In this document: positions 1 through 4,849 of the stretch, piece by piece
How the letters are laid out: each line of letters starts with the position of its first letter
Numbering within the stretch: the stretch's first letter is position 1
Source of the DNA: Actinomycetota bacterium
Lineage (GTDB): Bacteria > Actinomycetota > Actinomycetes > Nanopelagicales > Nanopelagicaceae
DNA: 5,560 bases
Reading direction: 5' to 3'
Assembly: GCA_009702525.1 (NCBI GenBank)
Contig: WLHW01000069.1
Location: 1-5,560 of the forward strand
Notes under the pieces: generated by a model
What the model saw: only the letters and a program-made list of their open reading frames with translations
What the model was told of the DNA's origin: nothing
Databases searched by the model: none
Translations under genes and position numbers: made by a program

Positions 1-15
1 GCTCTTACTTGCCAT
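1..15 (-). CDS. rpmG: Large ribosomal subunit protein bL33, first five codons only (cut by left edge)
   Basis: The minus strand reads ATG GCA AGT AAG AGC (Met-Ala-Ser-Lys-Ser) and then leaves the window. This matches the usual actinobacterial bL33 N-terminus (MASKS...). A strong Shine-Dalgarno AAGGAG lies at 23-28, 7 nt before the ATG. The gene follows tRNA-Thr and tRNA-Met on the same strand, the conserved order thrT-metT-rpmG in actinobacteria. bL33 is a small zinc- or non-zinc-type protein of the 50S subunit, but no Cys pairs can be checked here because only five residues are visible. The identification rests on start context and synteny more than on protein sequence. Confidence 0.75.
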
Positions 16-22
16 GGTCTTA

Positions 23-28
23 CTCCTT
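23..28 (-). promoter_or_regulatory. Ribosome binding site of rpmG
   Basis: AAGGAG on the minus strand, 7 nt upstream of the ATG at 13-15. It is one of the best Shine-Dalgarno matches in the window and fixes the start of a gene of which only five codons are visible. Confidence 0.7.
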
Positions 29-32
29 CATT

Positions 33-61
33 GGTTACCGAGGGGCTTAGGTTACCCGAGG
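33..61. repeat. Short direct repeat in the tRNA-Met to rpmG spacer
   Basis: GGTTACCGAGG (33-43) recurs as GGTTACCCGAGG (50-61), differing by one inserted C. The second copy runs into the 8-bp palindrome GAGGCCTC (58-65). A 15-nt inverted repeat, GCGCGAA-A-TTCGCGC, follows at 71-85. These fill the 82-bp untranslated leader between tRNA-Met and rpmG. They may be folding or processing elements of a tRNA-rpmG cotranscript, but no U-tract marks a terminator. Confidence 0.4.
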
Positions 62-97
62 CCTCTCAATGCGCGAAATTCGCGCGGGTGGAACTAG

Positions 98-171
98 TAG
101 CGGGAGCGGGATTTGAACCCACGACACAGCGATTATGAGCCGCTTGCTCTACCAAGCTGAGCTACCCCGCC
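98..171 (-). tRNA. metT: tRNA-Met (CAU anticodon, probably elongator)
   Basis: The 74-nt cloverleaf can be drawn by hand. The acceptor arm GGCGGGG pairs with TCCCGCT using two G-U pairs, and the D-stem is GCTC/GAGC. The anticodon stem AGCGG/TCGCT closes the loop CTCATAA with anticodon CAT. The T-arm is GTGGG-TTCAAAT-CCCGC and the discriminator is A. No 3' CCA is encoded (the sequence continues CTA), so CCA must be added by the nucleotidyltransferase. A CAT anticodon can also belong to lysidine-modified tRNA-Ile2 or to initiator tRNA. The position between tRNA-Thr and rpmG favours elongator tRNA-Met, as in other actinobacteria. The first G-C pairing at position 1 is unlike the mismatched C1-A72 of bacterial initiators. 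Confidence 0.93.
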
Positions 172-218
172 AGGGGTGTGCTTTGAAAAGATCCCCGTCT
201 AGTGAAGGAGCTCTTTCG

Positions 219-291
219 AGCCCCCCACCGGAATCGGACCGGTGACCTTTTCCTTACCATGGAAACGCTCTACCAACTGAGCTAGGGGGGC
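219..291 (-). tRNA. thrT: tRNA-Thr (GGU anticodon)
   Basis: This is a 73-nt cloverleaf with a perfect 7-bp acceptor stem (GCCCCCC with GGGGGGC). The D-stem is GCTC/GAGC and the anticodon stem TTTCC/GGAAA surrounds the loop ATGGTAA, giving anticodon GGT. The T-arm is ACCGG-TCCGATT-CCGGT and the discriminator is U. No CCA is encoded. It decodes ACC/ACU. It lies 47 nt upstream of tRNA-Met on the same strand, so the two are probably cotranscribed towards rpmG. No terminator separates it from the oxidoreductase gene ending at 348, so some read-through from that operon is possible. Confidence 0.95.
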
Positions 292-305
292 GCTGATCGA
301 ATGAT

Positions 306-337
306 TCAGCGTACAGGCAGGTGCGCTCTTTCGAAAA
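306..337 (-). promoter_or_regulatory. Weak candidate promoter for the tRNA-Thr/tRNA-Met/rpmG unit
   Basis: On the minus strand TTTCGA and TACGCT are separated by exactly 17 nt, ahead of tRNA-Thr (5' end at 291). The -35 match is poor and the -10 fits only the relaxed actinobacterial TAnnnT pattern. The 56-bp gap between the oxidoreductase stop and the tRNA is the natural place for a promoter, but these hexamers alone are weak evidence. Confidence 0.25.
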
Positions 338-347
338 ATCCCTAGTG

Positions 348-1298
348 TTATTGGCCAGGAATCAGGGTAATTTTCCCCGTTGTTGTGCGGGCCAGCATCG
401 CCTTGTGGGCTTGCACCGCCTGACTCAAAGGAAAGTTCGTTCCGACAACTGGATGCAGCTTTCCAGATTTAACTAAATCAAAGAGTTCTTCAATGACATC
501 GTTCATTAACTCTTTGTTACCAAAGCAGTGAGAAAGCCAAAAACCTGTAATTGTTTTAGAGCCACCCATTAACGAACCTGGATGAATAGGTGTTGGCGCA
601 GTACGTGATGCCATTCCATATGTAATTAAACGACCAAATGGAGCCAGTACGTCCAAACTCTGATCGAAAGTTGTGCCGCCGACCATCTCTAAAACTAAAT
701 CTACTCGCTTACCACCATTTGCAGTTTTGATAGCTCCAGCTAAATCTGCAGCTGTTGCATCTACAACAACGTCAGCACCTAATGACGTTGCTAGTTCGCG
801 TTTTACTTGTGTCGATGCAACAGCAATAACTTTTGCGCCCCACATCTTTCCGAGCTGAATTGCAATCGTTCCAACACCACCGGCAGCTGCGTGAATCACA
901 ACGCTCTCACCTGGCTTAACATGTCCAACAGTTTTTAAAATATGCCACGCAGTTGAGCCTTGAACTAACATACATAACGCTTGTGAATCAGTAACACCTT
1001 CAGGGATATCAATCATCGCCGCTGAATACGCTAAAGCTTTTTCTGCATATCCCCCACTTGCAACAGGTGCTAACACCCGACGACCTGTGGATGTTGTACC
1101 GACTACTTCAATTCCTGGTACTAATGGAAGAGTCTGAGGAGATAGATAAGAGTTTTCAGTTTGGTGAGTATCAGCATAGTTGATTCCAATAGCGCTCACA
1201 TTAATTACTTCTAGACCTTCACCAGCAATAGGGTCAGCAAGATCAACTAAGTGCATAGAGTCTGGACCACCAAATGCGGTGATCTGAATTGCTTTCAT
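348..1298 (-). CDS. Zinc-independent MDR family NAD(P)H:quinone oxidoreductase-like protein
   Basis: This 316-residue protein belongs to the medium-chain dehydrogenase/reductase superfamily, quinone-oxidoreductase branch (family length about 325). The N-terminal GroES-like domain covers about residues 1-115, with PGIEVVG at 61-67. The nucleotide-binding Rossmann domain follows, with its dinucleotide motif AAAGGVG at 137-143 and the typical stretch GAKVIAVAS at 154-162. No catalytic-zinc ligands are present; the first Cys is residue 109. It is therefore a cytoplasmic NAD(P)H-dependent reductase of quinones or activated enones rather than a zinc alcohol dehydrogenase. It starts 2 nt after the stop of the MalG-like permease. 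Its Shine-Dalgarno AAAGGA (1304-1309) forms that permease's last two codons, which indicates translational coupling. This links it to uptake of the transported solute, but the true substrate cannot be read from sequence. Confidence 0.9.
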   Translation of the reverse strand: MKAIQITAFGGPDSMHLVDLADPIAGEGLEVINVSAIGINYADTHQTENSYLSPQTLPLVPGIEVVGTTSTGRRVLAPVASGGYAEKALAYSAAMIDIPEGVTDSQALCMLVQGSTAWHILKTVGHVKPGESVVIHAAAGGVGTIAIQLGKMWGAKVIAVASTQVKRELATSLGADVVVDATAADLAGAIKTANGGKRVDLVLEMVGGTTFDQSLDVLAPFGRLITYGMASRTAPTPIHPGSLMGGSKTITGFWLSHCFGNKELMNDVIEELFDLVKSGKLHPVVGTNFPLSQAVQAHKAMLARTTTGKITLIPGQ

Positions 1299-1300
1299 AT

Positions 1301-2188
1301 TTATCCTTTAGTCGAGCCGAGTGTGAGACCTGAAACGAACTGTTTGCGCAAAACAAAGAAGAGTATGACTGTAGGAGCAGCAACGATTATCGCGCCGGCA
1401 GCTAAAAGATTGAAATCAGTGATGTATTCACCTTGTAACTGGCGCAAGGCCGAGGTCACAGGTCGCTTTGAGTCCTGTGACATCAAAATCAAAGCCCAGA
1501 AGAAGTCGTTGTATATCCAACAGCTCATCAGAACCCCAAGGGCAGCCAGAGGTGGCCGAAGCAGTGGCAACATGACATTCCAGTAATGTCTAAAAACTGA
1601 TGCGCCATCAATAATCGCTGACTCTGAAATCTCCTTCGGTACAGTCTTCATGTAAGAAGAAAGTACAAAAGTTGCAAAGCCAACCTGGAAAGCAACGTGT
1701 ACCAAAATGATCCCAAGATAGTTGTTATAGAGCAAAGAACGGTTGCCAAATAGATCACCAATTTTTATGTACAACCAAAAGACTGGAATATATGTTAAAA
1801 CAATGGGCAACATGTTTCCAGCTGTAAATAGAAGCAAAAGACTCAAATTAAATCTAAAGGAATAGCGTGAAACAACAAATGCAATTAAGGAGCCTAAAAA
1901 GAGTGTTAATACAACCGCAGGAATAGTTACATAAAGTGTATTTAAGAAATAATGAGTCAAACCCATTTTCTTGAATGCAGTGAAGTAATTATCTAAATTT
2001 AGATGTTTTGGCCAAGAGAAGACTCCATAAGAAATAATGTCGTTATATGGGCGCAGCGAAGTCCAGATCGTCCACAGGATTGGGAAAATCCACACAAAGG
2101 CAAAGAAGCCAATAAAAGCTGAGATGAATCGATCTTTTACTTTCTGCTTATCTCGATACTTTGCATCGACGACCATTGTTGATGTCAT
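1301..2188 (-). CDS. ABC sugar transporter permease, MalG type
   Basis: This 295-residue inner-membrane subunit belongs to the binding-protein-dependent transport family (BPD_transp_1; MalG/CUT1-like). After a polar cytoplasmic start of about 20 residues, six hydrophobic segments lie near residues 21-43, 84-107, 115-142, 157-178, 206-236 and 261-281. The EAA loop that docks with the ATPase is at about 189-211 (ESAIIDGASVFRHYW, then LPLLRP). The C-terminus QFVSGLTLGSTKG is typical of MalG-like permeases. Its ATG overlaps the stop of the MalF-like gene as ATGA (2185-2188), with a Shine-Dalgarno GAGGA at 2195-2199. It should form a heterodimeric channel with that partner and receive solute from the lipoprotein encoded upstream. 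The transported substrate is not determinable. Confidence 0.93.
   Translation of the reverse strand: MTSTMVVDAKYRDKQKVKDRFISAFIGFFAFVWIFPILWTIWTSLRPYNDIISYGVFSWPKHLNLDNYFTAFKKMGLTHYFLNTLYVTIPAVVLTLFLGSLIAFVVSRYSFRFNLSLLLLFTAGNMLPIVLTYIPVFWLYIKIGDLFGNRSLLYNNYLGIILVHVAFQVGFATFVLSSYMKTVPKEISESAIIDGASVFRHYWNVMLPLLRPPLAALGVLMSCWIYNDFFWALILMSQDSKRPVTSALRQLQGEYITDFNLLAAGAIIVAAPTVILFFVLRKQFVSGLTLGSTKG
1304..1309 (-). promoter_or_regulatory. Ribosome binding site embedded in the preceding gene
   Basis: AAAGGA encodes the final Lys-Gly of the MalG-like permease and sits 5 nt upstream of the oxidoreductase ATG (1296-1298). Only two bases lie between the TAA stop and the ATG. The arrangement fixes the start and implies coupled translation. 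Confidence 0.75.
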
Positions 2189-3096
2189 TTGAGGTCCTCT
2201 TTAAAGACTGTACGTAGATAGGCAAGAATTGGACCCACACAAAGAATCAATAAAATGACGGCATATGCCGCGCCTTTCATTGAAATTCCTTGGCCAGCAA
2301 AGTTCTGAAAAACTAAAATATTGAGAAGTGGCCATGCTGTACTTGTGCCATAAATAATGTAAACAAGGTCAAAAGCACGCAGGGACTCGATAATGGTAAT
2401 TACAACGATAATGATGTTTACAGGGCGCATAGTGGGCAAAATAATCTTACGGAAAGTCTGCCATTCCGTAGCTCCATCAATTGCCGACGCTTCACGCAAA
2501 GAAAGATCTACCGACTTTAAACCAGCTAAATACAGCAGCATTATGTAGCCGATATGGCGCCAGGAAGCCACTCCCATAATTACGTACGTATTAATATGGT
2601 AATTACCCCAAATCGAGACCGCATTGCCAATATCCCTACCCATGATTCCTTGAACAAAGCCACCAGGTTGGAACATAAAATTCCAGATAATTCCGATTAT
2701 GGCTAAAGATAGGACAACTGGAATATAGAAAATTGTTTCATAGATTTTATGACCCTTGATCTTTCGATCAATTTGGTAAGCCAATAAAATTCCTAGTGGG
2801 GTTGCTATGAATGAAAACCAAAGTAACCAAACTACGTTGTTTTTTAGTGCCTCGTAAAAAACTGGTGTTCCAAAGAATATATTTTTATAGTTAGCTAAAC
2901 CCGCCCACTTAATATCTCCAACGTTAATACCATTCCAATAAGTAAAAGATAAAAGTATGGTGATTAAAGCGGGTAACCAGAGAAAGATAATTTGCATCAA
3001 AGTTGGGATGCCAATAAATGCTGCAAGTGTAAAACGATCGTTTCTGGAAAGAGAACGACGGCTGCGAACTTTTTTGTTCGCAGCCGTCGATTTCAT
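2185..3096 (-). CDS. ABC sugar transporter permease, MalF type
   Basis: This 303-residue inner-membrane permease has six predicted membrane segments, near residues 24-50, 87-108, 121-142, 170-192, 226-247 and 276-297. The EAA motif EASAIDGATEWQTFRKI starts at about residue 202, followed by LPTMRP, and contacts the ATPase subunit. The basic N-terminus (residues 2-22) carries many Lys/Arg residues, as expected for a cytoplasmic end. The ATG at 3094-3096 has an AAGG 7 nt upstream and lies 36 bp after the stop of the binding-protein gene. It overlaps the MalG-like gene by 4 nt. Codons 3-13 are unusual because they form a perfect 14-bp hairpin (3056-3089), listed separately. It pairs with the MalG-like subunit; no ATP-binding gene is present in the window. 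Confidence 0.93.
   Translation of the reverse strand: MKSTAANKKVRSRRSLSRNDRFTLAAFIGIPTLMQIIFLWLPALITILLSFTYWNGINVGDIKWAGLANYKNIFFGTPVFYEALKNNVVWLLWFSFIATPLGILLAYQIDRKIKGHKIYETIFYIPVVLSLAIIGIIWNFMFQPGGFVQGIMGRDIGNAVSIWGNYHINTYVIMGVASWRHIGYIMLLYLAGLKSVDLSLREASAIDGATEWQTFRKIILPTMRPVNIIIVVITIIESLRAFDLVYIIYGTSTAWPLLNILVFQNFAGQGISMKGAAYAVILLILCVGPILAYLRTVFKEDLK
3056..3089 (-). repeat. Perfect 14-bp hairpin in the first codons of the MalF-like gene
   Basis: On the minus strand the arms CGACGGCTGCGAAC and GTTCGCAGCCGTCG surround a loop of six A. All 14 pairs are Watson-Crick. The hairpin begins 7 nt after the A of the start codon and covers codons 3-13. It is by far the strongest inverted repeat in the window. 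In the mRNA it could stall exonucleases behind the binding-protein cistron and slow initiation on the permease cistron, giving more binding protein than channel. On the plus strand the loop is T6, but there is no T-tract after the stem, so it is not a conventional terminator in either direction. Confidence 0.85.
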
Positions 3097-3114
3097 TTCT
3101 TAACCTTAGCCTAA

Positions 3115-3126
3115 TTCATTAATGAA
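3115..3126. repeat. Perfect 12-bp palindrome between binding-protein and permease genes
   Basis: TTCATTAATGAA lies in the 36-bp gap between the lipoprotein stop (3133) and the permease start (3096). It is AT-rich and weak as an RNA stem. With the 14-bp hairpin just downstream it makes this junction rich in symmetry, which fits an mRNA processing or stabilising point. It could also be an internal operator. Confidence 0.5.
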
Positions 3127-3132
3127 AACGAA

Positions 3133-4437
3133 TTAAAGTGCAGGTAGTGCATCCCATTGTGCTTGAGTATTATCAAGAATCTTTGTTAGATCTTTTGGAT
3201 TCTTGAGGAAGCTCTGAATTGCTGGACCAACAACTGGACCAGCAAAGTCGCCACGGGTATCGCGGTCTAAGAAGAAGCCAATGTTCTTGGCTGCGCCAAG
3301 AACTGCAAGCTTCTGCTTATTGAATGCATCGTATGTTGAAGTATCGAAGTCGCTACTGATGTAAATATTTGTATCGCCTGCGGCAACAGCTGCATCAATA
3401 CCTTCCTTTGATCCCCAGAACTGTGCAAGATCTGCACCGCCTTCTGGGTTCTTTCCATTTTTAGCAACTGAGACGCCATCGAGAGGTGCATCAATTGAGT
3501 CGATACCGTGCTCTGGATTGATTTCTGGGAATGGAACGATCCATAGATCGTCGTAATCTGCTTGTGACTTAGCCTTAAAGTCATTAGCAAACCATGAACC
3601 CATCATCATGGCTCCGCACTTCTTCTGTAGTAGAAGATCGCGCATACCATCCCATGAGATATCAAGAACGTTCTTGTTCATGTAAGGAATTAGGTCGCCC
3701 ATGTGAGTGAAGACATCTACAACTTTTGCATCAGTCCACTTCTCTTTTCCATTAAGCAAGTCGATATGGAATTGATATCCGTTAAGACGCATGTTAAGGA
3801 TGTCGAATGTTCCCATCGCTTCCCAGCCGCCCTTGTCACCAAGTGCGTATCCAACTAGACCCTTTTTCTTTGTTGCTTCGCACAACTTGATCAAGTCATC
3901 CCATGTTGAAATGCTCTCAGGATTTAGTCCGAGCTCTGTCATGGTTGACTTACGGTAGTGAAGTCCCCATGGGTAATATGTTGTAGGAATAATGTATTGC
4001 TTTCCATCTGATGGATTTGTAGCACCTTGAATTGCTGCTGCAGATAATGAGCTACCTAATGCCGTCACTTGATCTGAGACATCTGCAAGAAGTCCTGCAT
4101 CTGCACGGGCATTTGTGCGCCATCCAGCCATCCAGCCGAAAGCATCATCAGGAGTTCCCTGCATGATTTGTACAAAGTTGTTCTGGAAGTCATCAGAGTT
4201 AACTGCCTGGGAAATAACTTTATTGCCAGTCTTCTTTGTATAAGCATCGTTTACTGCGATGTTAATCTTTGAACCTGCATCACTTAGATTTCCACGAATT
4301 GTAAAGTGGACGTCTCCAGTAACTTTCTTGCTACTGCAACTTGCAAGTAGTGATCCACCACCAGCTAGTCCAAGACCGCCAATTGCAGCGCCTTTAAGCA
4401 CTGACCGGCGGGAAATGCCATTTGTTGCATCTGACAT
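3133..4437 (-). CDS. ABC transporter solute-binding lipoprotein, family 1, Tat signal
   Basis: This 434-residue extracytoplasmic receptor feeds a carbohydrate-type importer. The N-terminus has a twin-arginine motif (SRRSVLK, residues 9-15), a Gly/Ala/Leu-rich hydrophobic stretch and the lipobox LLAS-C with the lipidated Cys at 34. It is therefore probably exported folded by Tat and anchored by lipid. The mature part has the length and pattern of family 1 solute-binding proteins: YYPWGLHYRKSTMTELGL at 154-171, GAMMMGSW at 275-282 and a late DFAGPVVGPAIQSFL block at 397-411. Aromatic residues (W102, W106, Y154, Y155, W157, W205, W282) are plausible sugar-stacking positions. The ATG has AAAGGA (4444-4449) 6 nt upstream. 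It is the first gene of the transporter operon. The ligand cannot be assigned; sugar, oligosaccharide or sugar acid are all possible. Confidence 0.93.
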   Translation of the reverse strand: MSDATNGISRRSVLKGAAIGGLGLAGGGSLLASCSSKKVTGDVHFTIRGNLSDAGSKINIAVNDAYTKKTGNKVISQAVNSDDFQNNFVQIMQGTPDDAFGWMAGWRTNARADAGLLADVSDQVTALGSSLSAAAIQGATNPSDGKQYIIPTTYYPWGLHYRKSTMTELGLNPESISTWDDLIKLCEATKKKGLVGYALGDKGGWEAMGTFDILNMRLNGYQFHIDLLNGKEKWTDAKVVDVFTHMGDLIPYMNKNVLDISWDGMRDLLLQKKCGAMMMGSWFANDFKAKSQADYDDLWIVPFPEINPEHGIDSIDAPLDGVSVAKNGKNPEGGADLAQFWGSKEGIDAAVAAGDTNIYISSDFDTSTYDAFNKQKLAVLGAAKNIGFFLDRDTRGDFAGPVVGPAIQSFLKNPKDLTKILDNTQAQWDALPAL

Positions 4438-4449
4438 TGAATTTCCTTT

Positions 4450-4480
4450 TCTCTAGAGATGAGACTTTCGAAAGGTCATC
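4450..4480 (-). promoter_or_regulatory. Two palindromes in the leader of the binding-protein gene
   Basis: On the minus strand CTTTCGAAAG (4465-4474) and TCTCTAGAGA (4450-4459) are each perfect 10-bp palindromes, placed directly before the Shine-Dalgarno. The first extends into an interrupted stem in which GATGA on the left pairs across small bulges with bases to 4458. The central-CG symmetry of CTTTCGAAAG recalls LacI-family operators, but it may equally be an mRNA leader hairpin limiting access to the ribosome binding site. The symmetry is directly visible; function is inferred. Confidence 0.4.
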
Positions 4481-4521
4481 AGATTTTGAAGGGGGCAAGA
4501 CCTGCTAACGTAACCAAAATT

Positions 4522-4536
4522 AGTGGTCAGACCACT
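4522..4536. promoter_or_regulatory. Perfect operator-like palindrome, FadR/GntR type, of the transporter operon
   Basis: AGTGGTC-A-GACCACT is a perfect 7+1+7 inverted repeat lying 84 bp before the binding-protein start codon. Its core TGGTCAGACCA fits TNGTNNNACNA, the consensus I know for the FadR subfamily of GntR regulators. A weak -10-like TATCTT (4540-4545, minus strand) lies just upstream, so a repressor bound here would sit near a transcription start. No convincing -35 accompanies it. No regulator gene is in the window, so which family binds is inference. FadR-type regulators often sense carboxylates, which would make a sugar acid worth considering as substrate. Confidence 0.55.
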
Positions 4537-4596
4537 GCAAAGATAGTGATTTTTGATAACGAATTGGATACTTTTACTCTGACGTGCACGCACATT

Positions 4597-4611
4597 GGGG
4601 CCTGACTCCCC
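4597..4611 (-). terminator. Possible weak terminator hairpin after the 56-residue gene
   Basis: Minus-strand GGGG-AGTCAGG-CCCC lies 20 bp beyond the stop of the small Cys/His protein gene. The stem is only 4 bp and no U-tract follows, so it is a poor intrinsic terminator. Actinobacterial terminators often lack U-tracts, which is the only reason to list it. It would separate the small gene from the transporter operon. Confidence 0.2.
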
Positions 4612-4631
4612 TAGATTTCAATGAAGGTAGT

Positions 4632-4802
4632 TCAGGTCTTACTCCCGAAAAGCTTGCTCAGCAGTCCTGGTTGTGCAGGATCATTCTCATGACCTTGGCA
4701 ACGATCTTTCTCGGGTACACCAGCAAGTGCCTCTTCGATGTGGTTGCCACAACCAGACCACGTTGCCTTACTGCATCGATTGCATGTAACACGTGAACAC
4801 AT
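4632..4802 (-). CDS. Small Cys/His-rich, probably zinc-binding protein of unknown function
   Basis: This 56-residue protein begins MCSRVTCNRCSKATWSGCG. Visible potential metal ligands are C2, the pair C7-x2-C10, C18-x2-H21 and C35-x2-H38. They suggest a compact zinc-knuckle or zinc-ribbon fold, followed by a tail ending LLSKLFGSKT. I recall similar unnamed short proteins in actinobacteria with a C-x2-C-K-T-x-W-x-G-C-G-x-H pattern, but I cannot verify this and know no function. The start at 4802 is chosen because AGGGAG (4809-4814) is ideally spaced, 6 nt upstream. A longer reading from a TTG at 4853 would overlap the neighbouring stop codon and add 17 residues lacking family-like features. 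It follows the YeiH-type gene by 47 bp on the same strand. Confidence 0.8.
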   Translation of the reverse strand: MCSRVTCNRCSKATWSGCGNHIEEALAGVPEKDRCQGHENDPAQPGLLSKLFGSKT

Positions 4803-4808
4803 ATCTAT

Positions 4809-4814
4809 CTCCCT
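4809..4814 (-). promoter_or_regulatory. Ribosome binding site deciding the start of the 56-residue protein
   Basis: AGGGAG lies 6 nt before the ATG at 4800-4802. It supports this start over the upstream in-frame TTG at 4851-4853, which overlaps the stop of the preceding gene. Confidence 0.7.
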
Positions 4815-4833
4815 ATGTAATCTAAAAGTTCGC

Positions 4834-4847
4834 ATACCCCGGGGTAT
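4834..4847. promoter_or_regulatory. Perfect 14-bp palindrome upstream of the small Cys/His protein gene
   Basis: ATACCCCGGGGTAT is fully symmetric and lies 31 bp before the small gene's ATG, within the 47-bp gap after the YeiH-type gene. On the minus strand TTGACG (4848-4853), a good -35 match, abuts it directly. The nearest -10-like hexamer, TAGATT, lies about 23 bp further on, longer than a standard spacer. TACCC...GGGTA symmetry resembles CsoR-family (copper or persulfide) operators, but those normally have a spacer between the C and G tracts. Alternatively it is a short hairpin ending the YeiH-type message; there is no U-tract. Confidence 0.45.
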
Positions 4848-4849
4848 CG

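Larger units (their letters stand above)
175..347. repeat. Imperfect direct repeats flanking tRNA-Thr (175-204 and 320-347)
   Basis: Reading the minus strand, both segments show the same blocks in order: CACTAG, GGAT, TTTTC, AAAG, then C-G/A-CACC. About 24 positions of 28 agree once small gaps are allowed. One copy begins just after the oxidoreductase stop codon and the other ends 3 nt before tRNA-Met, so they bracket tRNA-Thr. The copies lie at different distances from the tRNA that follows (28 and 3 nt), which argues against a simple repeated promoter. They could be the trace of a local duplication, or chance in short AT-rich spacers. Confidence 0.4.

Noticed and set aside
20..31. Three-codon open frame ATG AAG GAG TAA just before rpmG
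   Set aside because: It simply overlaps the Shine-Dalgarno AAGGAG and has no ribosome binding site of its own. Coincidence is the simplest reading.
98..291. tRNA genes as an integration site of a genomic island
   Set aside because: Integration normally uses the tRNA 3' end, which here faces rpmG, a conserved neighbour. The transporter operon lies on the 5' side. No integrase gene or tRNA 3' fragment repeat is seen.
348..1298. Oxidoreductase as a zinc-dependent alcohol or sorbitol dehydrogenase of sugar catabolism
   Set aside because: The catalytic Cys and the structural four-Cys lobe are absent, and the motif and length fit the quinone-oxidoreductase branch.
1251..1586. Plus-strand open frame of 111 codons
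   Set aside because: It lies antisense across the 3' part of the MalG-like gene and the start of the oxidoreductase, with no recognisable domain or ribosome binding site. It is a coding shadow.
3267..3590. Second minus-strand frame of 107 codons inside the binding-protein gene
   Set aside because: It is fully inside the lipoprotein gene in another frame, with low-complexity Ser/Leu/Gln content and no domain.
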